Positions 26,879 through 37,571 are shown, counted from the first letter of the stretch. The stretch: 64,000 bases of DNA from Anaerolineales bacterium UBA5797 (GCA_002418205.1 DIDP01000088.1:51292-115291), one strand, 5' to 3'. The notes: generated by a model from the letters alone, not told the origin. Translations and numbers: made by a program.

Positions 26879-27117
26879 TTTGGTTGTGGAAATTGTTTGT
26901 GGTTTCAGGGGGATGTGAGATAATTGGCTACGCGCAATTTAGTTATCATAACATCATGCGTTCTACCAGAATTTCCTTGGAATAACGGTTTTCCAAGGAA
27001 AGGGTAGGGAAATCCCCCATTTTCAAGTTCGCAAAGTCGAATGAAAATATCCATTGCAACGTCTGGACCGATTCAATTATCGAGTCGCGATGTAAAGCCA
27101 AGAAGCGGAGATAAACA

Positions 27118-28821
27118 ATGGATGGAAAACAGCCCTCCCCCACCAGGATAATTCACATGCGGGGTTCGATCAGGATCGCCGGGATATATCTGATCCTTGG
27201 AGCGCTGTGGATCACATTTTCGGATAAATTACTCGCAGAGATTGTATCTGACAAGGTCCAGTTCGCACAAATCAGCACGTACAAGGGATGGGGATATGTA
27301 TTCATCACAGCCTGGTTGTTGTACCTGTTGATCGAAAACCATACAGCTGAACTGGCCTATAATGAAAAACAACTGCGCCTGATCACAAATGCCCTTCCGG
27401 TACTAATATCCTACGTCGATACAGACAGGCGTTATCGCTTTAGCAATAAATCCTACCTGGACTGGTTCGGAGAGGCTGTAAATGGAAAGTCAATGGAGGA
27501 ATCTCTGGGCAAGAGTGCATATCAAAAGATATCCGGGCATGTTGATGCTGTTTTTGCCGGGCGGACCGTTAACTTCGAAGCTGATATACCTTATAAAAAT
27601 GGAGGAACGCGATTTGTAAACGCCACTTATGTCCCGGACAAGGATACAAAGGGAAGGGTCAAGGGTTTCTTCGCTCTCGTCCAAGATATCACTGAACGCA
27701 GGCAGGCTCAGGAGGAGATACGACTCTGGGCAGATGCCATTGAAGGATGTGCACAGGGCATTTCGGTTGTTGACCCGGCATCGAACCGGATCCTTGCCTG
27801 CAATCCGGCTTTTGCAAACCTGCATGATTACAGGGTGGATGAACTGGTTGGCAGCCCGGTCTTAAGCCTGTATGCAGCCGCAGAATTGGGTCATGTACGG
27901 CGGCAATTTGAACGGGCAGATCAAATCGGGTATGTCCGCTTTGAAGCAACGAAACTGCGCAAGGACGGATCGACCTTCCTGACGCAAAAGGATGTGGTCA
28001 GCGTGCGCGGGGACGATGGTTTTATTCTGCATCGCGTCGTAACCACACAGGATATCACCGAGCGAAAACAAGCAGAAGAGGAAATCCGTCGGTTGAACGA
28101 AGAACTGGAGATGCGCGTCAGTGAACGGACCTCACAACTGGAAGCAGCCAACAAGGAACTCGAGGCGTTTACCTATTCCGTTTCACACGACCTGCGCGCG
28201 CCATTGCGGGCGATCGATGGCTTCACAGATATCCTCGTTGAGGAATACGCACCCAGACTCGACGAAGAGGGGAATCGTCTATGCACTGTCATCAGAAAGG
28301 AGTCGCAAAGAATGGGGACGTTGATTGACGATCTGCTTGCCTTCTCCCGGCTGGGGCGCAAGGAAATGCGCACGGAACAAATCGATATGAAAGAGCTGGC
28401 CGAGGCGGTTTTCAGGGAGTTATATTCGGACGAAGACGAAAAGCGAATTGATTTCCGTATCGGGGATATCCCTGCCGTCAACGGAGACGCCGCGCTGATC
28501 CGTCAGGTGTGGATCAACCTTCTTTCCAACGCGATCAAATTCACTTCCAGAAAGAAGCGGGCGACCATTGAGGTGGGATGGATGGAACACGGGAGCGAAA
28601 ATGTCTATTTCGTACGCGATGATGGGGCAGGATTCGATATGGAATATGCCGATAAACTATTTGGTGTCTTCCAGCGCCTGCATGACGACAAGGATTTCGA
28701 GGGAACGGGCGTGGGACTGGCAATTGCACAACGCGTGGTCCATCGCCACGGCGGCAGGGTATGGGCGGACGGCAGGGAAGGCGTTGGGGCGACGTTTTAC
28801 TTTGCGCTCCCCCGGATATGA
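27118..28821 (+). CDS. PAS-domain sensor histidine kinase (phytochrome-like catalytic core)
   Basis: A 567-residue kinase; GCGGAGA is placed well before the ATG. Two helices (about 18-36 and 60-78) flank a short periplasmic loop. Two PAS/PAC units follow: LRLITNALPVLISYVDTDRR ... VQDITERRQ (about 90-200) and a second ending TTQDITERKQ (about 205-320). Then a coiled coil, HisKA with H357 in FTYSVSHDLRAPLRAIDGFT, and HATPase_c (WINLLSNAIKFTSRKK, DDGAGFDMEYADKLFGVFQR). This core is typical of kinases that work with small CheY-like regulators; one is encoded 15 bp downstream. A 9-bp stem (26972-26980/26993-27001) lies upstream without a T-run. Confidence 0.9.
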   Translation: MDGKQPSPTRIIHMRGSIRIAGIYLILGALWITFSDKLLAEIVSDKVQFAQISTYKGWGYVFITAWLLYLLIENHTAELAYNEKQLRLITNALPVLISYVDTDRRYRFSNKSYLDWFGEAVNGKSMEESLGKSAYQKISGHVDAVFAGRTVNFEADIPYKNGGTRFVNATYVPDKDTKGRVKGFFALVQDITERRQAQEEIRLWADAIEGCAQGISVVDPASNRILACNPAFANLHDYRVDELVGSPVLSLYAAAELGHVRRQFERADQIGYVRFEATKLRKDGSTFLTQKDVVSVRGDDGFILHRVVTTQDITERKQAEEEIRRLNEELEMRVSERTSQLEAANKELEAFTYSVSHDLRAPLRAIDGFTDILVEEYAPRLDEEGNRLCTVIRKESQRMGTLIDDLLAFSRLGRKEMRTEQIDMKELAEAVFRELYSDEDEKRIDFRIGDIPAVNGDAALIRQVWINLLSNAIKFTSRKKRATIEVGWMEHGSENVYFVRDDGAGFDMEYADKLFGVFQRLHDDKDFEGTGVGLAIAQRVVHRHGGRVWADGREGVGATFYFALPRI

Positions 28822-28836
28822 AGGAGAGGTTGAATA

Positions 28837-29307
28837 ATGGAAAGTTCAAGCGTGGTGGATGTAATGCTTGTGGAGGATAATCCACAAGATGCGGAATTGA
28901 TAATCCGGACGTTGAGAAAACATAATCTTGCCAACCGGCTTTTGCATATGAAGAACGGCAAGGATGCCCTGGATTTTCTGTTCGGGACAGGCAGTCCTGA
29001 AAGTGCACCCATGGAGAACAAACCGAGGGTAATCCTACTGGACCTGAAACTTCCCAAGATTGACGGCCTGGAAGTATTACGCATCATCAAAAGCGATGAG
29101 CGGACTCATATCATACCGGTCGTGATCGTTACCTCCTCTGCAGAAAACCCGGATATTCAGGCTGCCTACAATTTGGGTGCAAACAGTTATGTGGTCAAGC
29201 CGGTAAAATTTGATGCTTTCATGAATGTAATGGCACGACTGGGCGCTTATTGGCTGCAAGTGAACCATCCCATGAATAATTCCAACAAGGATATGACCAA
29301 ATATTAA
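28837..29307 (+). CDS. Single-domain response regulator (Rcp1-like)
   Basis: A 156-residue stand-alone receiver: VDVMLVEDNPQDAELIIRTL, phospho-acceptor D69 in VILLDLKLPKIDGLEVL, and VVTSSAENPDI with the KPVKFDAFM lysine loop. There is no output domain. The longer loop before the Asp is typical of Rcp1-type regulators paired with phytochrome-like kinases, and the preceding gene encodes such a kinase core. GGAGAGG precedes the ATG. It probably relays phosphate to the large hybrid kinase that follows, or to other partners. Confidence 0.9.
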   Translation: MESSSVVDVMLVEDNPQDAELIIRTLRKHNLANRLLHMKNGKDALDFLFGTGSPESAPMENKPRVILLDLKLPKIDGLEVLRIIKSDERTHIIPVVIVTSSAENPDIQAAYNLGANSYVVKPVKFDAFMNVMARLGAYWLQVNHPMNNSNKDMTKY

Positions 29308-29338
29308 TGGCATGAACCAGTTGTCGAGGAGTGAAGTG

Positions 29339-32300
29339 ATGAATGAACCCATCCGTATTTTGATCATAGAGGATCTTGAAACGGATATTGAGCTTGCGCA
29401 GCGTGAGATCCGCAGGTCAATAAAGAACAGCATTTTTCAGAATGTATCCACCCGAAAGGATTTTCTGGAGGCGCTGAACAATTTCAATCCGGACATCATT
29501 CTCTCTGATTACAGCATGCCCCGCTTCGACGGGATGAAGGCCCTTGAACTGACCTTGGAGCATTCACCGCTGACTCCTTTCATCATCTGGACCGGATCGA
29601 TGAGCGAGGAGGTCGCGGCGGAATGCATAAAGGCAGGAGCGAATAATTACGTTCTCAAAGAGAATATCAAGCGGTTGGGACCGGCAATTGTGCGCGCCCT
29701 GGAGGAAAGATGGCAGTTACTGGAACTCAAAATTGCAGAACAAAAGTATCAGGATATTTTCGAGAATTCACCGGAGGGAATCTTTCAATCCTTGCCGCAA
29801 GGGCGCTATATCAAGATCAATCCTGCGATGGCTCGTATCTACGGCTACGATTCAGCGCAGGACATGCTTGAGTCCATAACAAATATTGGAGAGCAAGTAT
29901 ACGTCGACAACGAAGGGCGGGATGAGTTCTTGCGGATCCTGCAAGCCAAAGGTGTTGTCGAGAAATTTGAACAGCGAAATTACAAAAAGGATGGCAGTAT
30001 TTTCTGGTCATCCACCTCTGCCCGCGCTGTCCGGGATGAGGAAGGGAATATCCTTTACTTCGAGGGCTTTTTACAGGATATCACCGAACGCAAGCAGGCT
30101 GAGATCGAACGTCAGACACTGTTCGAGATCATGCAGGGGCTCGCCAGCACCCGCGATCTGGGGGAATTTCTAAGACTCCTGCATGCATCGATCTCCAAAG
30201 TGATCCATGCCGAGAACATTTTCGTTGTTTACCATCAAAAGGAAACCGGCTTGTTCGAAGAGATCTATACCGTGGATCAATTCGATCCTCCAGCTGAACC
30301 CTCCAAACTGGAAAGGAGCATCACGTCCTACGTTTTCCGCACCGGGGAACCCATCATCATGACCAGACCCTTGTTCGAGGAACTTCAGGCAAACGGCGAA
30401 GTGGAACTGGTTGGAACCAACTCGCAATCCTGGTTGGGTGCTCCGCTCAGGACGCCCAATGGAATCATCGGGGTAATGGCGGTTCAGGATTACGAGAATC
30501 CGAACCGCTACTCGGAGCGCGACAAGGATTTCCTGGCATCCATCGCATCGCAGGTGGCACTGGTCATCGAGCGCATGCAAACGGAAAAGGAGGAACGCGA
30601 GCAACGCTCGCTCGCTGAAGCCCTGCGTGATACTGCGGAGTCGCTTAACAGCACTCTGGATTTCGGAGAAGTCCTGGATCAGATCCTTGCTGCGGTAGGC
30701 AAGGTGGTTCCGCATGACGCTGCCACGATCATGCTCATCGAGAAGGAACATGCACATGTTGTCCGCGCACGGGGATACAAGGAGCGCGGCTTTGATACGC
30801 AGGTCATGGAAATTCAACTTTCATTGGAAGACACAGCCAACCTGAAGAAGATGTACGATTCCAGCCAACCTGTTGTAGTCTCCCATACACAGGCGGATCC
30901 AAACTGGAAAAAACTGCCTTCCACAGACTGGCTGAAGTCGAACGTGGGAACACCGATCTCAATACGCGACGAAGTGGTTGGCTTCATTCTGTTGGACAGT
31001 GAAACCACCGGATTCTTCTCCCCGGTTCATGCCGAACGATTAAAGGCATTCGCCAACCAGGCCGGGATCGCCATCCATAATGCCCGTCTGCTCCAACAGG
31101 CACAGGACGAAATCATTGAACGCAAACAGGCGGAGGAAAAGCTGCAAGCGAGTGAACTCCGCCATCGCGCTTTGTTTGAAAATACTCCGGTTGCCATCTG
31201 GGAGGAGGACTTTTCAGAACTCAAAAATTTTCTGGATAATCTGAGGGAGGAGGGCGTGTCAGATTTCAGGGCATACTTCAAATCACACCCGGAAAAATTG
31301 ACCGACTGTGCACACATGATCCGTGTATTGGACGTGAACAATGCCGCCTTGCAAATGTACGAAGCGGAAAGCAAGCAAGCGTTGATCGAAGAAACCGTCC
31401 GGGTGTTGACAACAGGAGAGCAGGATCATAACCTTGAAGACTTCCTTGCCATCGCGCAGGGCAGGACAGACAACCAATGGGATGGCACTGACGAAACACT
31501 CCCCGGCAGACCCCTCGAGATCAGCCTGACCTGGTCGGTTGTGCCCGGCTACGAAGAGGACTATTCCAAGGTCATTGTCACAACGGTCGATGTGACCGCT
31601 CAGAAGCAGGCGGAACGCGAAAGAGCAGAAAGATTAAAAGAAATGACGTGCCTCTACGCGGTGCGCCGGGAAATGGGATCAGGCTTGTCTCTCGACGAAC
31701 TTTGCGAAAGGATCGCCCAGCATCTTTCTCGTGCAATGCAATTCCCCGAGATCACCGCTCCGGTCATTGAAGTCCACGGCAGGGTATATGCCTCGGAGAA
31801 GCACTACAAAGGACTTAGGCACTACATAAGCGCGGAAATAACCGGGCCGGAGGGACCAGTTGGACGCGTGCAGGTGTTCTACACGGAGGATAAACCTTTC
31901 ATCATCCCCGAGGAGCAAAATCTTATAAACTCGATCGCAGATGACCTAAGGTTATGGCTGGAAAACAGGCGGGCGGAAGAGCAATTGCGCTCCTCGGAGG
32001 AACGGTTCCGGCAAATGGCTGAGAACATTCAGGAGGGATTTTGGCTGACCGATGCCATAACTGGTGAGGATATTTACATGAGTCCCGCGATCGGAAAGAT
32101 CTGGGGACGTCCCATCGACAGGATGATGCGCGATCCAAAAGTGTTCATGGACTCCATCCTGCCTGAAGATCGGGAAAAGGTTGCAGGGACGATCAAGAAA
32201 CAACAACGCGGCCACCAAACTGAAATGGAATATCGCATCGTGCGACCCGACGGAACTGTCCGTTGGGTCCGGGACCGTGCTTTCCCCATTCTGGATGAAT

Positions 32301-35300
32301 CAGGCAGGGCCATCCGTGTGGCAGGCATCGCCGCAGACATTACCGAGCGCAAACAGACGGAGGAGGAACTGCAAGCCCGCGACGCGTTGTTGCGTGAATC
32401 ACAAAAGATCGCCCGGCTCGGGCACTACGATCTTGATATTGCAGCAGGAATTTGGGAAAGTTCCGAAGCGCTTGATGAGATTCTGGGAATTGACAACCAG
32501 TACCTCAGGGATGTAAGTGGGTGGATCAATCTGGTTCACCCAACGCAACGCGAGGAAATGAGGAAATACTTTGTCGGTCATGTATTGGAGGGCGGCCAAC
32601 CGTTCGACCGTGAATATCGAATCGTCAGGGCAAACGACCAGCAGGAAAGGTGGGTTCATGGTCTTGGCAGATTGGAGTACGACGAGCCGGGGAAACTGGT
32701 TCGGATGATCGGCACCATCCAGGATATCACGGAACGAAAACAAACCGAAAGCGAGATCAAACGTCACCTTGCGGAGCTCGAGGCGCTGTACGAAAACGGA
32801 TTGGCAGTTGGGCGGTTGTTGAAACCGAAAGAAATCGGCGACCGGATCATCAGCACCTTCGAACGTCATCTCTCCTGGCATCATGTCACCATTCGCCTTC
32901 TGAAGAACGGTGACAGAGATCTTGACCTGGTTGCCTATAGCGCCCCCCATCTCAATGATGACCACCGCATGGAGGCGGAGGGCTTTAACGACCTCATCCA
33001 TGAGGTGGGACAGGGCTTGAGCGGCTGGGTGGTCCAAACCGGTGTCCCCATCCGCACGGGGAACGTGCACGCCCATTCACAATATGTAGATGCCTATCCG
33101 GGCATTCGATCCGGGCTATATATGCCGCTTAAGATCGGAGAGCGCGTGATCGGGGTGATCAGTGTGGAAAGCGAAGAAACTGAAGCTTTTAGCGCACAGG
33201 ACGAGCGCCTGCTGGCGACCCTTGCCAACCAGGCTGCGATCGCGTTCGAGAACGCCCGCCTCTACAGATCAATCGAGGATGAACGTCAGCGCTTCATGGA
33301 TCTGTTCGAAAACTCGCCCGTGCCCACCTGGCTGGAGGATTTCTCTGAAGTTGTGGAGTGGATGGAAGGATTACGAAAACAGGGAGTGGAAGACCTGCGT
33401 ACCTTCTTAACGGAGAATCCGGAAGAAGTAGCTCGTGCGGTTAATCGTATCCGGGTCTTGGATATCAACCACGCCGCGGTACTTGCAAATGCAGCCCGCA
33501 GTAAACAGGAACTGATGGAACAAATCCATGGACTGTTGACCGATGAAGCAACTCAAGAATCCATGATAAACGAATTTGAATCCATCTGGAATGGATTGAC
33601 ATCGTTTGAATTCGAAATGTCCTTCAATAAACTCGACGGTGAGACCAAACATGCCATCCAAAGGATCTTCATTCCTGTCAACGAGAGCGGGCAGGTCGAC
33701 TACCAAAGCGTGATCCTTACCAGCACCGACATCACTGACCGTGTCGTGATGGAACAGGCCTTGCGCTCCAGCGAAGTCCATTACCGCGAGCTCGCTGACA
33801 GCATCACCGATATCTTCTTCGAACTCGATCATGACATGCGGTATACCCACTGGAACAAAGCCATTGAAACGTTGACCGGGATTCCAACAAAAGAAGCCAT
33901 CGGGAAAAGCATGTACGATATCTTTGGCAGATCGAAAGAGCAGGAGCGGATCTCCGAAATCTATAAGGATATCCTCCGCAATCAGCGACCCAGAACATTC
34001 GGCACAGCACTCATCTTAAATGAGGAAAAACACTCCTTCGAGATCAATGCCTATCCGTCCACGCACGGCGTATCAGTGGTGGCCAAGGATGTCACGGACC
34101 GCAAACGCCTTGAGATGCTCGCACAGAAGCGCTTCGAGCTGATGGAATTTTCAGCGCGTCATTCCCTGGAGGAAGTCATGCAGAGGACAATGGATGAGAT
34201 CTGCGATCTGACCGGCAGCGCGTTCGGCTTCTTCCATTTCATTGAGGAGGATGAGAACACACTCGGCACAAAGACCTGGTCAACCAATGTCCTTAAACTC
34301 TTCCGCGTCCCTGACAGCGCTGGAACGCATCTTCCGGTGGATCAAGCCGGGGTGTGGGCTGAAGCGTTGCGTCAACGGAAACATCTCATCCAAAACGATA
34401 TCGAGTCGCTCCCCCAGAAAAAGGAACTGCCGGAAGGTCATCCGAAGATCGTGCGCGAAATCGTGATCCCCATCATCCGCAACGAGAAGATCGCGGCGGT
34501 GATGGGCATTGCCAACAAGGAACGGGAGTACAACAAACAGGACCTGGAAACCGCCGAGCAGTTCGCGGATTATGCCTGGGATGTCACCGAGCGGAAACAG
34601 ATGGAACTGGCACTGGCCGAGGAACGCGATAAACTCGCGGTCCGCGTCGAGGAGCGCACCGCAGACTTGATCCGGGCCAATTCGAATCTGGCACGGGCGA
34701 TCCGGGTGAAGGATGAATTTCTTGCCAATATGAGTCACGAATTGCGTACGCCGCTCAATGCCATTTTGGGACTCTCGGAAAGTCTGGGAGAGCAGATCGC
34801 CGGTCCGCTCAACGAGAAACAACTGAAATACATTACCACGATCAGCGAGAGCGGTCATCACCTGCTGGCGCTCATCAACGATATCCTTGATCTTGCCAAG
34901 ATCGAAGCCGGACACCTCACGCTCGACATCAACAAGGTTGACGTCAATTCGGTCTGCCAGGCGAGCCTGCGCATGGTCAAGCAACTGGCAATGAACAAGA
35001 ATCAGACCATTGAATTCCGGGTCGAAGATGGGATCGGTCTGATGTGGGCGGATGAACGGCGGCTCAAGCAAATGATCGTCAACCTGCTGAGCAACGCAGT
35101 GAAGTTTACGCCCGAAAACAAGACCATCGGTCTTGAGGTACGCGGCGACCGGGAGGAGAACAGAATTGAAATCTCGATATGGGACAACGGTATTGGCATC
35201 GACCGCAACGAGCTCACACGCCTGTTCCAGCCCTTCGTGCAGCTGGATGCCGGTCTCGCCCGCGAGAGCACCGGCACAGGACTCGGGCTTGCCCTCGTGG

Positions 35301-35857
35301 CGCAAATGGCGCGCCTGCACGGCGGCAGCGTCAGCGCAGCCAGTGAGCCAAATAGAGGAAGTCGCTTCACAATTTCGCTCCCCTGGGAACCGGCGCTTGC
35401 GCCCGATGTTGCCAAAAAATTAAAGAACACCGGCAAACTCACCCTGTCGAAAACCGCTGCCAAAACCAAAAAGACCATTCTGCTCATCGAGGACACAACC
35501 GAAGTCATCATGATGCTCAAGGATTATCTGGAATCTGCTGGGTATAATATTGCCACCGCGCAGGATGGCATCGACGGGATCGCCGAGGCGAACCTTGTCC
35601 AGCCCGACCTCATCCTGATGGACATTCAGATGCCGCGCATGGATGGAATCGAGACCACGAAAAAACTGAGGAGCGACCCGAGGTTCAAGCACACACCGAT
35701 CATCGCCCTCACCGCTCTCGCCATGCCACACGACCGTGAGCGCTGCATCGAAGCAGGCATGGATGAATACATCAGCAAGCCGGTCAATTTGCAGGCGCTG
35801 ACCAAGATCATCCAAAGCTGTCTCTCACCGGAACCAGAGAGGACGGATCGAAAATGA
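29339..35857 (+). CDS. Giant hybrid histidine kinase with multiple PAS and GAF domains
   Basis: About 2172 residues from the ATG at 29339 (GAGGAG upstream); another ATG nine codons earlier is weaker. Domains in order: receiver (about 5-120), PAS (130-245), two GAF (260-410, 425-590), a variant PAS (610-755), GAF-like (770-880), two PAS (890-1010, 1020-1140), GAF (1150-1310), a second variant PAS (1320-1470), PAS (1480-1590), GAF (1600-1755), HisKA with FLANMSHELRTPLNAILGLS (His near 1800), HATPase_c, and a C-terminal receiver with LILMDIQMPRMDG. No transmembrane segment is seen, so it is cytoplasmic. The two variant PAS units are internal duplicates (LFENTPVAIWEEDFSE and LFENSPVPTWLEDFSE). 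It overlaps the following kinase by 4 bp. Ligands are unknown. Confidence 0.9.
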   Translation: MNEPIRILIIEDLETDIELAQREIRRSIKNSIFQNVSTRKDFLEALNNFNPDIILSDYSMPRFDGMKALELTLEHSPLTPFIIWTGSMSEEVAAECIKAGANNYVLKENIKRLGPAIVRALEERWQLLELKIAEQKYQDIFENSPEGIFQSLPQGRYIKINPAMARIYGYDSAQDMLESITNIGEQVYVDNEGRDEFLRILQAKGVVEKFEQRNYKKDGSIFWSSTSARAVRDEEGNILYFEGFLQDITERKQAEIERQTLFEIMQGLASTRDLGEFLRLLHASISKVIHAENIFVVYHQKETGLFEEIYTVDQFDPPAEPSKLERSITSYVFRTGEPIIMTRPLFEELQANGEVELVGTNSQSWLGAPLRTPNGIIGVMAVQDYENPNRYSERDKDFLASIASQVALVIERMQTEKEEREQRSLAEALRDTAESLNSTLDFGEVLDQILAAVGKVVPHDAATIMLIEKEHAHVVRARGYKERGFDTQVMEIQLSLEDTANLKKMYDSSQPVVVSHTQADPNWKKLPSTDWLKSNVGTPISIRDEVVGFILLDSETTGFFSPVHAERLKAFANQAGIAIHNARLLQQAQDEIIERKQAEEKLQASELRHRALFENTPVAIWEEDFSELKNFLDNLREEGVSDFRAYFKSHPEKLTDCAHMIRVLDVNNAALQMYEAESKQALIEETVRVLTTGEQDHNLEDFLAIAQGRTDNQWDGTDETLPGRPLEISLTWSVVPGYEEDYSKVIVTTVDVTAQKQAERERAERLKEMTCLYAVRREMGSGLSLDELCERIAQHLSRAMQFPEITAPVIEVHGRVYASEKHYKGLRHYISAEITGPEGPVGRVQVFYTEDKPFIIPEEQNLINSIADDLRLWLENRRAEEQLRSSEERFRQMAENIQEGFWLTDAITGEDIYMSPAIGKIWGRPIDRMMRDPKVFMDSILPEDREKVAGTIKKQQRGHQTEMEYRIVRPDGTVRWVRDRAFPILDESGRAIRVAGIAADITERKQTEEELQARDALLRESQKIARLGHYDLDIAAGIWESSEALDEILGIDNQYLRDVSGWINLVHPTQREEMRKYFVGHVLEGGQPFDREYRIVRANDQQERWVHGLGRLEYDEPGKLVRMIGTIQDITERKQTESEIKRHLAELEALYENGLAVGRLLKPKEIGDRIISTFERHLSWHHVTIRLLKNGDRDLDLVAYSAPHLNDDHRMEAEGFNDLIHEVGQGLSGWVVQTGVPIRTGNVHAHSQYVDAYPGIRSGLYMPLKIGERVIGVISVESEETEAFSAQDERLLATLANQAAIAFENARLYRSIEDERQRFMDLFENSPVPTWLEDFSEVVEWMEGLRKQGVEDLRTFLTENPEEVARAVNRIRVLDINHAAVLANAARSKQELMEQIHGLLTDEATQESMINEFESIWNGLTSFEFEMSFNKLDGETKHAIQRIFIPVNESGQVDYQSVILTSTDITDRVVMEQALRSSEVHYRELADSITDIFFELDHDMRYTHWNKAIETLTGIPTKEAIGKSMYDIFGRSKEQERISEIYKDILRNQRPRTFGTALILNEEKHSFEINAYPSTHGVSVVAKDVTDRKRLEMLAQKRFELMEFSARHSLEEVMQRTMDEICDLTGSAFGFFHFIEEDENTLGTKTWSTNVLKLFRVPDSAGTHLPVDQAGVWAEALRQRKHLIQNDIESLPQKKELPEGHPKIVREIVIPIIRNEKIAAVMGIANKEREYNKQDLETAEQFADYAWDVTERKQMELALAEERDKLAVRVEERTADLIRANSNLARAIRVKDEFLANMSHELRTPLNAILGLSESLGEQIAGPLNEKQLKYITTISESGHHLLALINDILDLAKIEAGHLTLDINKVDVNSVCQASLRMVKQLAMNKNQTIEFRVEDGIGLMWADERRLKQMIVNLLSNAVKFTPENKTIGLEVRGDREENRIEISIWDNGIGIDRNELTRLFQPFVQLDAGLARESTGTGLGLALVAQMARLHGGSVSAASEPNRGSRFTISLPWEPALAPDVAKKLKNTGKLTLSKTAAKTKKTILLIEDTTEVIMMLKDYLESAGYNIATAQDGIDGIAEANLVQPDLILMDIQMPRMDGIETTKKLRSDPRFKHTPIIALTALAMPHDRERCIEAGMDEYISKPVNLQALTKIIQSCLSPEPERTDRK

Positions 35858-36918
35858 GCACCATCTTGATCGTTGACGATGAACCGACCGCGCGTGAAAC
35901 CCTGATCGCCATGCTCGAGGGCAATGATTTCCAGCTTGAACTGGCGAGGGACGGCTTCGAAGCGCTTCAAATACTGGATAAGATGTCCGTGGACTTGATC
36001 CTGCTGGATGTGATGATGCCCGGCATGGATGGCTTTGAGGTCTGCCAACGCATCCGTTCCAGGCCGAGGCTTGCCGAGGTCCCGATCCTCATTCTCACAG
36101 CCCTGGACGACCGCGCTTCGCTCCTGCGCGGCATCGAATCCGGCGCGGACGATTTCCTCACGAAACCGATCGACAGGTACGAGCTTGCCGCCCGCGTCCG
36201 CACCATCACGCGGCTGAACCGCTACCGCAAATTGATGGAGCAACGCGAGAACCTGCGCGAGATGGCGGAACGGGTTGTGGTTGCCCAGGAGGAGGAACGC
36301 CAAAGGATCTCCCGTGAATTGCACGACGATCTGGGACAGGCGCTCACCATCCACCTGCTTGGGATACGCGACCTGCAAAACGATCTGACCATTCCAACAG
36401 AGGCAATGTTCGATAAACTGCAAACGTTGTATGGCCAGGCTTACGAAGTGTTTATAAAGATCCGCACGCTGGCGCACAATCTTCGCCCGCCGGTTTTGGA
36501 CACGCTCGGGTTAAGAATCGCCATGCAAACGTATTGCACCGAGTTCACCCGGCGCACAAACCTCCCGGTCACTTTCGAAGCGGAGCAGGACATGCCAAAA
36601 CTCCCCGACATTTACAACGTCACCCTGTATCGGGTGCTCCAGGAGGCGCTGACCAACATCATCAAACATGCGCACGCCAGCCACGTCTGGGCGGACCTGA
36701 GCATGGAGGACCAGACGATCCTTTTGACCGTGCAGGATAACGGTCACGGCTTCGAGGAGGGGAAAACCGAATCGAACGGGATCGGTCTGACCGGTCTGCG
36801 CGAGCGCATGATCCTTGCAGGCGGCAAGTTCAACATCAGTTCCAGTCCGACGCGGGGGACCATTGTTACTGCGGAGTTCCCGATGCCGGAGGGCCGTCCG
36901 GTCACGGAGGTGACATGA
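35854..36918 (+). CDS. Receiver-histidine kinase fusion (HisKA_3 type)
   Basis: A 354-residue protein with an N-terminal receiver (ILIVDDEPTARETLIAMLEG, D52 in LILLDVMMPGMDGFEVC) and a short coiled linker. The NarX-type dimerisation motif EEERQRISRELHDDLGQALT carries H157, and HATPase_c follows (LYRVLQEALTNIIKHAHAS, DNGHGFEEG, TGLRERMILAGGKF). Its start overlaps the preceding giant kinase and its end overlaps the next regulator (ATGA), so the three are a translationally coupled relay. A receiver in front of the kinase suggests it is itself controlled by phosphorylation. Confidence 0.92.
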   Translation: MSTILIVDDEPTARETLIAMLEGNDFQLELARDGFEALQILDKMSVDLILLDVMMPGMDGFEVCQRIRSRPRLAEVPILILTALDDRASLLRGIESGADDFLTKPIDRYELAARVRTITRLNRYRKLMEQRENLREMAERVVVAQEEERQRISRELHDDLGQALTIHLLGIRDLQNDLTIPTEAMFDKLQTLYGQAYEVFIKIRTLAHNLRPPVLDTLGLRIAMQTYCTEFTRRTNLPVTFEAEQDMPKLPDIYNVTLYRVLQEALTNIIKHAHASHVWADLSMEDQTILLTVQDNGHGFEEGKTESNGIGLTGLRERMILAGGKFNISSSPTRGTIVTAEFPMPEGRPVTEVT

Positions 36919-37571
36919 TTCGAGTGATCATTGCCGAAGACCATCACATGGTGAGGGCGGGTATCCGGGCTTTGCTTGAAAAGTCGGGCGACATCCATGT
37001 TTTGGCGGAAGCGGCGAACGGACAGGATGCCATCGACCTGGCACGAGAGCTCCTGCCGGACGTCCTGATCATGGATATCATGATGCCCCTCACCAACGGG
37101 ATGCAGGTTGCCGAAATCATTCATGAGTCGAAGCTCCCCGTAAACGTACTCCTCCTATCGATGTATGCCGATGAAGGGTTTGTGCACCAGGCCATGAATT
37201 ATGGGGTAAAGGGCTATGTATTGAAATCATCCGTCAGCGACGAGTTGATCAAAGCGGTCCAGGTCGTTGCGGATGGGCAGGCGTACTTCAGCAACCCGGT
37301 CTCAGAGATCGTCGCCGAACGCGCCATGCAGCAGCACGCGGGCGACAAACCGGCGGAAGATCCGCTTGCCTCACTCTCCCCGCGCGAGAAGCAGATCATG
37401 CAGTTGATCGCGGAGGAGCACACCAATAGCGAGATCGCCAGAATCCTGAGGGTCAGCGTGAAGACGGTCGAGAAACAGCGCGCCAGCCTGATGGAAAAAT
37501 TGAACGTGCGCAACGTCGCCGGATTGGTCCGGCTGGCGGTCAAGCATCATTTGATCGATCCGGACCTCTAA
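36915..37571 (+). CDS. Response regulator, NarL/FixJ type
   Basis: A 218-residue regulator: IRVIIAEDHHMVRAGIRALL, phospho-acceptor D54 in VLIMDIMMPLTNG, switch LLSMYADEG, then LuxR-type DNA-binding domain LSPREKQIMQLIAEEHTNSE and ILRVSVKTVEKQRASLMEKL. Overlaps the receiver-kinase gene by 4 bp and is its likely partner. Confidence 0.93.
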   Translation: MIRVIIAEDHHMVRAGIRALLEKSGDIHVLAEAANGQDAIDLARELLPDVLIMDIMMPLTNGMQVAEIIHESKLPVNVLLLSMYADEGFVHQAMNYGVKGYVLKSSVSDELIKAVQVVADGQAYFSNPVSEIVAERAMQQHAGDKPAEDPLASLSPREKQIMQLIAEEHTNSEIARILRVSVKTVEKQRASLMEKLNVRNVAGLVRLAVKHHLIDPDL

